A stretch of DNA of 64,000 nt from CAZHFW01 sp964531675 (GTDB lineage: Bacteria; Planctomycetota; Phycisphaerae; Phycisphaerales; UBA1924), in the NCBI GenBank assembly GCA_964531675.1, contig CAZHFW010000013.1, positions 1 through 64,000 of the forward strand. The letters are read 5' to 3'. Position numbers and translations under genes: made by a program. Positions 51,821 through 60,534 of the stretch are shown here, piece by piece; within the stretch, counting starts at the first letter, position 1; each line of letters opens with the position of its first letter. A model generated the notes under the pieces. The model made no database searches. It had not been told where the DNA came from and saw only the letters and a list, made by a program, of their open reading frames with translations.

Positions 51821-54610
51821 ATGGACGCGTTTGGCAGGATCGGCAATCGGGCGAGGGTTCCGCTGATGATGCTGGTGCTGGTCGCGGGGAGCGCGACAGC
51901 GTGGCAGGAAGGCGGCCGTCCCGAGGCGCAGCCGTCATCGCCGGCGGTGCAGCCCGCGACGGCGCCAGCTGCCCAGCCCAAGGTCCCGCCGCTGCCTCCC
52001 GAGGCGATCGCCAAGGAACGCGAAGCGATGGAAGCGGCGCGGCGCGCGATGGATCAGGCGCAGCGCGAGCAGGCCGCACGGCAAGGTGACGCGCAGCCCG
52101 CAGCGGGGCAGCCTGCGGCGCCGGTGCAGGTCACGCCGCCGCCGGCGGACGGAACGGTTCCCGCTGCGGCTCCCAGCACGGCTCCCGCGTCGGAAGGGCC
52201 GCGGACCGGGGGCGTGGTGACGCTCGACGCGCAGCCTGGCCCTGATGAGGTCTCGCTGGCGGCGTTCTCTGAGCCTGTCGAACTCACGGCGCTGGTGGAT
52301 TACGTCGCCAAGACGCTCAACATCAACGTGGCGCTCAAGTCCGGGCTGGCGGGGACGGTGGTGTTCAACCGGGGCGTGATCGTCAAGAAGGACCGGCTGA
52401 TCCCGCTGCTTGACGCGCTCCTGGGACAGCAGAACTTCACGATCACGCTGGACCGCTCGGGCTTCTACACGGTGCATCCGATCCAGGACGTGGCGGTGAA
52501 CGTCACGGGCGAGACGGGCACGACGCGGATCATTTCCACCCCCAACGTGAAGCCTTCGGCGCTGAAGACCGCGATCGAATCGCAGTTCGGCGCGGCGGGG
52601 CAGTCGGGCAAGGCGTACGCGTATGTGGATGAGCTGGGCGTGATCGTCGCGACCGATACGCCGCGGAAGCTCGAGGCGCTGGAGGATCTGGTCAACGCGC
52701 TGCTCAAGAAGCGGTCCACGCTCGCGTTCACCGCGATCCCGCTGGAGAACGTCGGCGCGCAGGTCGCCAGGCAGCGGGCGCTGGAGCTGGTCGGGCAGGC
52801 GAGCCAGAACACGCTGCGGACGATCGGGCAGGGCGAGAATCAGCAGATCGTGAACAACAACGGCGTGGTCGGCGGACCCGGCGGCGGCGGATCGGGGCAG
52901 TTTGAGAACCTCGGCGATCGCCTGATCGTTGATCCGGTGGGCAACGGCCTGATCTTCCGCGGCACGCCCGACGAGGCGACGCAGGTCAAGGAGCTCGTCA
53001 AGGTCATCGATCGTCCGACGTCGCTCCAGCCAGTGCGCTATTACGCGGGGAGCGCCGCCAAGCAGATCGCGGACTTCGCCAGGCAGACCGGCCTTGGCGA
53101 GGTCATCACGATCTCGGACACCTCGTCCAATCGCCAGAGCCCCTACGGCGAGTTCAACTTCCCCGCCCAGTTCATGCAGGGCCAAGGGGGAAGCGGTTCC
53201 AACCAGCCCATCGCGGGCGGTTCGGTCATGGTCGTCGACGAAGCGCGGGGCGTGATCATCTACTACGGCACGCCTTCCCAGCAGCTCGAGATGAAGAGGC
53301 TGGCCGAGGCGCTGGACACCCAGAGCGATCAGGTCGTTCTCAAGATCTACAAGCTCAAGCACAACGACGCGGAGAAGGTCGCGGAGCTCATCAACGGGCT
53401 GATCACCAATCAAACGCCCGCGGGCGAGTCTTCCCTGACCGGGGGCAACAGCACCGGCTTTGCGGGGAACAACTCGAACAGCCGCCGTCGAACCCAGCCC
53501 GCCAGGCCCGCAAACGCCGAGGCGCTTTTCGGCGATTCGGCTCAGAGCCAGGGCTCGGGCGATGCGCTCTCGATCCCTGAAGGCGAGGCCTTCGCGATCG
53601 CGGACAAGGCCAACAACCAGGTCCTGATCAAGGCGGCGGAGAAGCAGCAGGAGCAGTTCGCCAAGCTCATCGAAGGGATCGACCTGCGCCGGCCTCAGGT
53701 GTACATCGAGTGCAAGATCGTCGCGGTGAATGCGACGGATACGTTCAGGCTCGCGTTCGAAACCCAGCTTCTGCAGGCGGGCGGGGACGCGGTGCTGAAC
53801 ACCAACTTCGGGCTCTCGACGTTCCCGACCGGCTCGTCGCTCGACTCTCGCAAGAACCCGTCGACGACCCTGACGGGCCTGACCGCGGCGATCATCAAGA
53901 GCAACAACGTGCCCTTGATCATCACGGCGCTGCAGAACCAGTCGGACACGCAGATCCTCTCATCACCAACGCTGCTCGTGGACGACAACGAGGAGGCCAA
54001 GATCGCGTCGGTGGATCAGCAGCCCACGACGACGAGCAACCAGAGCACGAGCACGACGTCGACGAGCTTCAACGGGTACGAGAGCGCGGGTACGGAGTTG
54101 ACGGTCAAGCCTCAGATTTCCGAGGGCGGGTACCTGAGGCTCAAGTATGAGGCGAAGCTCTCGAGCTTCACCGGGACGGGATCCAACGGCATCCCGCCTC
54201 CCAAGCAGGAGAACACGGTCAACAGCGAGAGCGTGACGGTGCCTTCGGACATGACGGTGGTCGTGGGCGGGCTGACGCTCGACACCCGCCGGAAGACCGT
54301 GGTGAAGGTGCCTCTGCTTGGCGACATCCCGATCGTCGGGCAGCTCTTCAAGGACGACAACAAGGACGATCGCAAGACGACCTTGTACATCTTCCTGACG
54401 CCCCGCATTCTGCGTGATCAGAACTTCGCGGATCTGCGGCTTTTGACCAAGGGCCCGCAGATGCGGTCCAAGGTGGCCGACGACATTCCGACGATGCAGC
54501 CCACGGTCATGCCTTCGGTGCCTTTGGAGACGGTGCCCGCGCTGCCTCAGCTCCCGCCGGGCGAGGAGCCCAAGGACGCGGCGCCGGCACCGGCGCGGCG
54601 GGATCAGTGA
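51821..54610 (+). CDS. gspD: Type II secretion/pilus secretin GspD
   Basis: 929 residues from ATG 51821, preceded by CAGGAG; signal peptide ends about SATAWQ. A Pro/Ala/Gln-rich linker covers about 30-140. N-domains follow (LINGLI, LKIYKLKHNDAEKVAELI), then the secretin core with VYIECKIVAVNATDTF (about 626), TLLVDDNEEAKI (about 720) and VPLLGDIPIVGQLFKDD (about 830). It forms the outer-membrane ring through which substrates or pili pass. The N-terminal linker is longer than in proteobacterial GspD. gspE follows, 45 bases later; no cognate pilotin is seen. Confidence 0.95.
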   Translation: MDAFGRIGNRARVPLMMLVLVAGSATAWQEGGRPEAQPSSPAVQPATAPAAQPKVPPLPPEAIAKEREAMEAARRAMDQAQREQAARQGDAQPAAGQPAAPVQVTPPPADGTVPAAAPSTAPASEGPRTGGVVTLDAQPGPDEVSLAAFSEPVELTALVDYVAKTLNINVALKSGLAGTVVFNRGVIVKKDRLIPLLDALLGQQNFTITLDRSGFYTVHPIQDVAVNVTGETGTTRIISTPNVKPSALKTAIESQFGAAGQSGKAYAYVDELGVIVATDTPRKLEALEDLVNALLKKRSTLAFTAIPLENVGAQVARQRALELVGQASQNTLRTIGQGENQQIVNNNGVVGGPGGGGSGQFENLGDRLIVDPVGNGLIFRGTPDEATQVKELVKVIDRPTSLQPVRYYAGSAAKQIADFARQTGLGEVITISDTSSNRQSPYGEFNFPAQFMQGQGGSGSNQPIAGGSVMVVDEARGVIIYYGTPSQQLEMKRLAEALDTQSDQVVLKIYKLKHNDAEKVAELINGLITNQTPAGESSLTGGNSTGFAGNNSNSRRRTQPARPANAEALFGDSAQSQGSGDALSIPEGEAFAIADKANNQVLIKAAEKQQEQFAKLIEGIDLRRPQVYIECKIVAVNATDTFRLAFETQLLQAGGDAVLNTNFGLSTFPTGSSLDSRKNPSTTLTGLTAAIIKSNNVPLIITALQNQSDTQILSSPTLLVDDNEEAKIASVDQQPTTTSNQSTSTTSTSFNGYESAGTELTVKPQISEGGYLRLKYEAKLSSFTGTGSNGIPPPKQENTVNSESVTVPSDMTVVVGGLTLDTRRKTVVKVPLLGDIPIVGQLFKDDNKDDRKTTLYIFLTPRILRDQNFADLRLLTKGPQMRSKVADDIPTMQPTVMPSVPLETVPALPQLPPGEEPKDAAPAPARRDQ

Positions 54611-54655
54611 TCGAGCGGGATTGAGAGACGGGCACGAGCGGGAGTGACGCAGGGC

Positions 54656-56404
54656 ATGGCCAGTTCGCCGAGGGACAACCCGAGAGGATCCGGATCGCAG
54701 CGTCCGACGCTGCTCGAGAGGCTGCCCATGCGCCGAGAGCAGGGCGCGGTGGAGCCTGCGCGGCCTTCGCAGGACTGGGGGCGGATCGCGCAGCTTCTGG
54801 GGCCGCTCAACGCGACGCCCGATCAGCTCAGACGGTTCCGCGCGATGGAAGGCTCGGACGCGGAACCCTGGGACGTGATGCTGTCGGTGCTGGCGATCGA
54901 CGAGCACCACGCGCTGGAGACGCTCGCGGCCCGGACCGGGCTTCGGTTCGTTCCCGAACCCAAGCTTCAGGAGTCGGCGGCGAAGTTCTACGAGACGGTG
55001 CCAGCGGATGCGGCGCGTCAGTACATGATCGCGGGTCTGGAGAGCGACGGGGTCGTGATGACGGTCTCGACGGCGCAGCCTCTGCACGCGCCGGTCTTTG
55101 CGATGATCGAAGAGCGGGTGGGGATGCCGCTGCGGCTGGTGCTCTCGCCCCGCGCCGCGGTCGTCAACCTCATCAATCGTGGGTATGAGCAGCGTCAGGA
55201 TCTGGTGACGGAGATCATCGAGGAGATGCCCCTCGATGAGCGGGCGATCGAGTCGGCAGCGGGGTCGGTGGGTCAGTCCAACGACCTGCTCAGCCTGGCG
55301 CGGCAGACGCCGGTGATCCGTCTGGTGAACATGATCCTGTTCGAAGCGCTCCGGCGGCGCGCGTCGGACGTGCACATCCACCCGATGGAGAACAAACTCG
55401 TCATCCGCTTCCGCGTGGACGGGATGCTCATCGACGCGTTCAGCCCGCCTTTGTCCCTGGCGCCGGCGATCAGCTCGCGTCTGAAGGTCATGACCGAGCT
55501 GGACATCGCCAATCGGCACTCGCCCCAGGACGGCCAGACGAGCGTGCGGATCGGCAGCCGGAAGATTGACATCCGATTCTCTTGCATCCCGACGGTCTAC
55601 GGCGAGCGGCTTGTGCTGCGTCTGCTCGACCAGTCGCAGACCCAGCTCTCGCTCGACGCGGTGGGCATGACCAAGAAGATGCAGGCCGAGCTGCTCGACC
55701 TGATCGAGCGGCCGACCGGGATCATCCTGGTGACGGGGCCGACCGGTTCGGGCAAGACGACCTCGCTTTACGCGTCGCTGGCGCGGATCGACCGCCTGAG
55801 CCGGAACGTGATGACGATCGAGGATCCGGTGGAATACCACCTGGACGGCATCAGCCAGATGCAGGTGAACCCCAAGCGCGGCGTGACGTTCGCCACGGGC
55901 TTGCGGGCGCTCTTGCGTCAGGATCCGGACGTGATCCTGGTGGGCGAAGTGCGCGACGCGGAGACCGCGGAACTTGCGATCCAGGCCTCGCTGACGGGCC
56001 ACCTGGTGCTGGCGACCTTGCACACCAACGACGCGCCCAGCGCGATCACGCGTCTGGTGGACATCGGCGTTGAGCCTTATCTGGTGACGAGCTCGCTTCT
56101 GGCGGTGCTCGCCCAGCGGCTGCTGCGACGGACGTGCGCTGCGTGCGCGGGCTCAGGCAGCGCCTCGGGGTCGGCGGGGCGGTGCGATGTGTGCTTTGGG
56201 TCGGGGTACAAGGGCCGCGTCGCGGTGTACGAGATCATGACGATGACCGACGAGCTGCGCCGGCTGACCGGCGAGCGGGCGGACGCGATGCAACTCCTGG
56301 ATGCGGCCCGCGCGGGCGGCTTCCGGACGATGCGGGATGACGCCCGCGAGAAAGTCCAGCTCGGCCTGACCGATGAGGCCGAGGTTTACCGCGTGCTGCA
56401 CTAA
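54656..56404 (+). CDS. gspE: Type II secretion/pilus assembly ATPase GspE
   Basis: 582 residues from ATG 54656; a GTG 12 bases upstream is also possible. N1/N2 domains, then a RecA-like ATPase: Walker A GPTGSGKTT (about 360), Asp box MTIEDPVEYHL, Walker B with DPDVILVGEVRDAETA, and the tetracysteine zinc motif (CAAC ... CDVC, about 493 on) before the C-terminal GRVAVYEI. Drives pseudopilus extension at the inner membrane. Adjacent to gspD. The pseudopilin-like cassettes at 29.5-34.7 kb may be its clients. Confidence 0.95.
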   Translation: MASSPRDNPRGSGSQRPTLLERLPMRREQGAVEPARPSQDWGRIAQLLGPLNATPDQLRRFRAMEGSDAEPWDVMLSVLAIDEHHALETLAARTGLRFVPEPKLQESAAKFYETVPADAARQYMIAGLESDGVVMTVSTAQPLHAPVFAMIEERVGMPLRLVLSPRAAVVNLINRGYEQRQDLVTEIIEEMPLDERAIESAAGSVGQSNDLLSLARQTPVIRLVNMILFEALRRRASDVHIHPMENKLVIRFRVDGMLIDAFSPPLSLAPAISSRLKVMTELDIANRHSPQDGQTSVRIGSRKIDIRFSCIPTVYGERLVLRLLDQSQTQLSLDAVGMTKKMQAELLDLIERPTGIILVTGPTGSGKTTSLYASLARIDRLSRNVMTIEDPVEYHLDGISQMQVNPKRGVTFATGLRALLRQDPDVILVGEVRDAETAELAIQASLTGHLVLATLHTNDAPSAITRLVDIGVEPYLVTSSLLAVLAQRLLRRTCAACAGSGSASGSAGRCDVCFGSGYKGRVAVYEIMTMTDELRRLTGERADAMQLLDAARAGGFRTMRDDAREKVQLGLTDEAEVYRVLH

Positions 56405-56468
56405 CGCCTTTGGCAACTCCAACGGCATCCGCGTGGCGATCACCGGCGTGGGTGGTTACATTCGTTGC

Positions 56469-57728
56469 ATGTGGACATCTCGTGGGCGGAACACAGAGGC
56501 GGCTTGTCGTCAGAGCAGCCTGAACGTTGGCAAGGCGTTCAGGGCGGGGCTCCTGACGCTCGTGCTGATTGCGGGCGGATGCGCGGTGAATCGGCCGGCG
56601 CTCAAGAAGGAAGAACTCGAGAAGCGGGCGGCACGGACGCGTGAGGAGATGGTCCGGGACTATCGCGTCGTAACGCAGAAGCTCGTCGATCGGATGGACC
56701 ACGAGCTCGCGGAGCATGCGGACGCGGTCGCGGCGGGGAAGTCCGCCGACGCCCCCACCTTCGATGTGCTGATCCTCTCGGGCGGCGGCGACTATGGCGC
56801 GTTTGGCGCGGGCGTGCTCAAGGGCTGGGGCAAGGTGAACGGTCCGCTGACGAGGCCCCGCTTTGACGTCGTGACGGGCGTGAGCACCGGGGCGCTGATT
56901 GCGCCGTTCGCGTTCATTGGCGATGACGAGGCGTACGACCAGATCGTGAAGCTGTACCGCGAGCCCAAGAAGGATTGGGTGGCGCTGCGGGGCTTGCTCT
57001 TCTTTCTTCCCTGGCAAGAGTCGTTCGCGGACACCAAGGGGCTGCGGCGTGATCTGCAGCGTGAGCTTCCGCCCAAGCTCATCCAGCGGATCGCGGACGA
57101 ATCGCGCGACAACCGCGTGCTGCGCATCGGGACGACGAACCTGGACATGGGCGTCACGCGGGGCTTTGCGCTGGGCGAGGAGGCGGAGCAGGCGGCGTAC
57201 ACCGGGGACTACACGCGCGTGTACGACATCCTCATGGCCTCGGCGGCGATCCCCGGCGCGTTCCCGCCGGTCGTGATCGATGATGAGCTCTACGTGGACG
57301 GCGGGACGACGTCGAACATCCTGTTCGGCTCGAACCTGCGCTCGCGCGAGGCGATCATCGGGGCCTGGAAGGACAAGTATCCGGGGCGGCAGACGGCGCG
57401 GATCCGTTTCTGGGTGATCGTGAACAATCAGCTCGGCGTGGCGCCGACGCAGGTTCAGCCCAAGTGGCCCTCGATCGTCGGGAACTCGCTTTCCACCGCG
57501 ATCCGATTCAGCACGATCGCGTCGCTTCGGAATCTGGCGGCCCAAAGCGAGCTGATCCGCGAGGTGGACAAGTTCGAGTGCGAGTTCCGGTACATCGCGA
57601 TCCCGGAGACCTGGCGTGCCCCGGTGGAGGGCGTGTTCGTCAAGGAGACGATGGAGTCCCTGGCGGATCTTGGAGAGGAACTGGGATCGGATCCGAAGAA
57701 CTGGCTCGATCAGCTGCCGGATCGGTGA
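56469..57728 (+). CDS. Patatin-like phospholipase, probable lipoprotein
   Basis: 419 residues from ATG 56469. An N-terminal hydrophobic stretch ends LIAGGC, a lipoprotein signal. Active site elements of patatin: oxyanion GGGDYGAFGAG, nucleophile Ser in GVSTG, and Asp in DGG (VDGGTTSN). The catalytic Ser-Asp dyad is complete. Cleaves acyl chains from phospholipid or galactolipid; here exported and membrane-bound by inference. Follows gspE closely, but a functional link is not shown. Confidence 0.92.
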   Translation: MWTSRGRNTEAACRQSSLNVGKAFRAGLLTLVLIAGGCAVNRPALKKEELEKRAARTREEMVRDYRVVTQKLVDRMDHELAEHADAVAAGKSADAPTFDVLILSGGGDYGAFGAGVLKGWGKVNGPLTRPRFDVVTGVSTGALIAPFAFIGDDEAYDQIVKLYREPKKDWVALRGLLFFLPWQESFADTKGLRRDLQRELPPKLIQRIADESRDNRVLRIGTTNLDMGVTRGFALGEEAEQAAYTGDYTRVYDILMASAAIPGAFPPVVIDDELYVDGGTTSNILFGSNLRSREAIIGAWKDKYPGRQTARIRFWVIVNNQLGVAPTQVQPKWPSIVGNSLSTAIRFSTIASLRNLAAQSELIREVDKFECEFRYIAIPETWRAPVEGVFVKETMESLADLGEELGSDPKNWLDQLPDR

Positions 57729-57740
57729 GGAGACGCGGAC

Positions 57741-58328
57741 GTGACGCCTCGCGAATGGGTCGGAAGTTCGAAGCTTGTGGGACGCGTCGTGCGGCTCGAG
57801 CCCTTGGGGCCCGAGCACTACGACGACCTGCACGCGATCACGCCTCGGGACACGTTCCAGTACTTTCTCAGCTGGCCCCAGGACTGGTCGCGTGCGGGCT
57901 TCGGGTCGCACATGGATCGGGTGATCGCCGAACCATCGAGGCTGCATTACGCGGTCATTGAACAGGCGAGCAACAGAGCGGTCGGGAGCACGTCGTTCTG
58001 CGACATCCGGCCGCCGCATCGGGGGGTGGAGATCGGATTTACGTGGTACGCGCCGTCGCATCGTGGGACGCGGGTGAACCCGGAGTGCAAGCTCCTGATG
58101 ATGACGCACGCGTTCGAGACGCTGGGATGCATCAGGCTCCAGATCAAGTGCGATGCGCTCAACGCGCATAGCCGGGCGGCGATCCTGAAGCTCGGGGCGA
58201 GCTTCGAGGGCGTGCTGCGCCAGCACATGATCAAGCAGGACGGCGTGGTGCGGGACACCGCGATGTACAGCATCTTGCAAAGCGAGTGGGCTGGCGTGAA
58301 GGCGGGGTTGCTGGCGAGAGCATCGTGA
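57741..58328 (+). CDS. GNAT-family N-acetyltransferase (RimJ-like)
   Basis: 195 residues, GTG start with GAGGAG upstream. GNAT features: LVGRVVRLEPLGPEHYDDL at the N-terminus, then RGVEIGFTWYAPSHRGTRVNPECKLLMMTHAFETLG, where the PSHRGTRVN loop is the acetyl-CoA motif, and CDALNAHSRAAILKLGASFEG. RimJ/RimL-type family with protein or small-molecule amines as substrates. It ends before an inverted repeat and the convergent PEP-CTERM protein gene. Confidence 0.9.
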   Translation: MTPREWVGSSKLVGRVVRLEPLGPEHYDDLHAITPRDTFQYFLSWPQDWSRAGFGSHMDRVIAEPSRLHYAVIEQASNRAVGSTSFCDIRPPHRGVEIGFTWYAPSHRGTRVNPECKLLMMTHAFETLGCIRLQIKCDALNAHSRAAILKLGASFEGVLRQHMIKQDGVVRDTAMYSILQSEWAGVKAGLLARAS

Positions 58329-58331
58329 CGC

Positions 58332-58362
58332 GCGACAACCCCGGAGAGTCCGGGGCTGTCGC
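58332..58362. terminator. Long hairpin between convergent genes
   Basis: 14-bp stem with one A-C mismatch (58332-58345 with 58349-58362), loop GAG. There is no T-tract on either side, so its action as a terminator is uncertain, but it is positioned three bases after the GNAT stop. Confidence 0.5.
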
Positions 58363-58406
58363 GGGAGGTTCAGATGACGGGCATCGTGAGGAGCAGACCT
58401 GGCTGA

Positions 58407-59078
58407 TCAGCGGCGGCGGCGACCGACCGCCATCGCGGCGATGCCCAGAACCACCGCACCGGACGGCGCGGGCACGGGATTGATCTCGGCGAAGGCCTCA
58501 TCGACATAACCGGAACCGATCGTGCCAGCGGCGTTGTAGAGCGTTGACTCGGCGAACGCGAGCTGGAAGACGATCCAACGGGTGCCGGCAGGAACCGGAA
58601 CGGTCAACGAGTTCTGCTGCCAGGTGCTGACGCTGTTGTCGAAGGTTGAGACGGCCGTGTCGAGCGGCCCGAAGAGGGTGCCGTAGTTGTTGCCCGTGAA
58701 GTAGCTGATGTAGATGCCGCCGAGCGCGCCGTTGGAGTTGGAGTTGAACCACGCGCTGGCGGACAGGACGGCGTTGTTGGAGTCGATGAGACCCGCGTAG
58801 GAGGAGACGTCGATGCTCTGGAAGGCCTGGGTGGTGACGCCGCCGGTGACGTCCATGCGGAGCTGGTTGTGCCCCGCGTACGGCGTGGAGCCGCCGTCGA
58901 CATTGACGATGGTCGAGTTCTCCTGACCCCACACGCCCTGGAACCCGGGGAAGTTCCCCAGCGAGTTGACCGCGGTGGTGACCGGGTTGAACTCAAAGCC
59001 AGGATCGGTGACGAGGTTGACGGCGGAGGCGGTGCACGGGGCGAAGGCGACAGCGAGGATGGCGAGGCTGCGGTTCAT
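58407..59078 (-). CDS. Secreted protein with PEP-CTERM-like C-terminal sorting signal (second copy)
   Basis: 223 residues from ATG 59078. Signal peptide (about 1-18), a beta-sandwich-like body beginning NLVTDPGFEFNP with TPYAGHNQLRMD and SYFTGNNYGTLFG, consistent with a carbohydrate-binding-like fold, then the tail VPAPSGAVVLGIAAMAVGRRRR. The tail is nearly the same in form as that of the protein at 12441. Exported and, by inference, processed by an exosortase not located in this window. Confidence 0.85.
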   Translation of the reverse strand: MNRSLAILAVAFAPCTASAVNLVTDPGFEFNPVTTAVNSLGNFPGFQGVWGQENSTIVNVDGGSTPYAGHNQLRMDVTGGVTTQAFQSIDVSSYAGLIDSNNAVLSASAWFNSNSNGALGGIYISYFTGNNYGTLFGPLDTAVSTFDNSVSTWQQNSLTVPVPAGTRWIVFQLAFAESTLYNAAGTIGSGYVDEAFAEINPVPAPSGAVVLGIAAMAVGRRRR

Positions 59079-59313
59079 GTCTGGGCTCTCTTTCCGGGTT
59101 TGACCCGAGTGTGCGTGAGGCGTCTTTTCCAACGGCCTATGACCCGCTGGAAGACGTCGATTTGTTTGATGAGGCACTCTGACTGCGTTGCGTCCGGCAG
59201 AACCTTGCACCGCTTGATCAGATTTTTCGCGAGGCCACTTTCCGGGCCCGATCAGGGGCCTGGGGGGAGCTTCTCATGCATCCGGTTTCGTGGAGCGGCG
59301 GGAGCGCCGGGCC

Positions 59314-60507
59314 TTAGGCGATGGTGTGCGTCGGGGGCTCCAGAGGCAGGAGCCTGGCGAGCCTCAGGAAGTTCTCGTAGTTCTGGCGGAGCTCGGTGAT
59401 CGAGTCGCCTCCGAACTTGTCGAGGGCGAGTCTGGCGATCTCGAAGGCGACGACGTTTTCCATCACGACGCCCGCAGCGGAGACGGCGCAGACATCCGAG
59501 CGCTCGTACTGGCTCTGCTGCTCGGCCTTGGTGTTGAGGTCGACCGAAGGCATGCCGCGCAAGAGCGTGGAGATGGGCTTCATGGTCCCCTTGACGACCA
59601 CGGGCTGGCCGTTGGTCATGCCGCCCTCGGATCCTCCCGCGTTGTTGGAATCGCGGACAAAGCCGAGGTTGTTGGTGTCGGCCTGCGCGGGGTCGTAGCG
59701 GATGGGATCATGGACCTTGCTTCCCACGCGGGCGGCGCACTCGCGGCCCAGACCGATCTCGACCGCCTTGAACGCCTGGATGCCCATGACGGCGTAGGCG
59801 ATACGGGCATCGAGCTTGTCGCGCCAGTCCATGCACGAGCCGATGCCCGGCGGGCATCCGAACACGTGCGTCTCGACGATGCCGCCGACGGTGTCCTTGT
59901 CGATCTTGGCCTGGCGGATGATTTCGCGCTGACGCTCGGTGACCGCGGCGTCCGGGCAATACGTGTCGCTCTGATCGCGCAGGGCGACCAGCGACTTCCA
60001 GTTGGACGAGGTCACTTCAACGCTGGTCTGCGCGTCGAGGATGGAGCGTACGAAGCCGAAGGTCTCGATCCCGAGCTCGCGGAGCAGGCAACGGGCCACG
60101 GCGCCCGCCGCGACGCGGCTGGCGGTCTCGCGGGCGCTGGCGCGTTCCAGCGTTTCGCGGCAATCCGTCGTGAGCCACTTGATGCTTCCCGCCAGATCGG
60201 CGTGTCCGGGGCGGGGGCGGTAGATGGGCGGGGTCTTGGCGAGGTCGTCCAGGCGCGAGTCGCGGTTGCGGATGACCATCGTCAGGGGCGCGGCGATCGA
60301 CCTGCCGCGACGGACGCCGGTGAGGAACTCGACGGTGTCGGTCTCGATGTTCTGGCGACCGCCACGGCCGTATCCGCCTTGGCGGCGCGCGAGCTCATGG
60401 TTGATGAAATCGACGTCGAGCGCCAAGCCCGCGGGGAGGCCGGTGATGGTGATGACCAGCGCGGGGCCGTGGGATTCGCCGGCGGTTTGGGCTTCGAGTC
60501 GTGGCAT
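59314..60507 (-). CDS. aroC: Chorismate synthase
   Basis: 397 residues. Converts EPSP to chorismate with reduced FMN, the last step of the shikimate pathway. Signatures: GESHGPAL (11-18), RRQGGYGRGGRQNIE, YRPRPGHADLAG, RASARETASRVAAGA, DWRDKLDARIAYAVMGIQAFKAVEIG, SNNAGGSEGGMTNGQP and RSDVCAVSAAGVVMENVVAFE. Complete with no gap. It lies 27 bases downstream of the membrane-fused spermidine-synthase-like gene on the same strand. Confidence 0.97.
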   Translation of the reverse strand: MPRLEAQTAGESHGPALVITITGLPAGLALDVDFINHELARRQGGYGRGGRQNIETDTVEFLTGVRRGRSIAAPLTMVIRNRDSRLDDLAKTPPIYRPRPGHADLAGSIKWLTTDCRETLERASARETASRVAAGAVARCLLRELGIETFGFVRSILDAQTSVEVTSSNWKSLVALRDQSDTYCPDAAVTERQREIIRQAKIDKDTVGGIVETHVFGCPPGIGSCMDWRDKLDARIAYAVMGIQAFKAVEIGLGRECAARVGSKVHDPIRYDPAQADTNNLGFVRDSNNAGGSEGGMTNGQPVVVKGTMKPISTLLRGMPSVDLNTKAEQQSQYERSDVCAVSAAGVVMENVVAFEIARLALDKFGGDSITELRQNYENFLRLARLLPLEPPTHTIA

Positions 60508-60534
60508 GGGCGGAGGGTATGCGATGCGGGGCGA

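Noticed and set aside
53963..58280. Two long minus-strand frames (686 and 681 codons)
   Set aside because: Antisense to gspD/gspE and the patatin and GNAT genes; no domain recognised.
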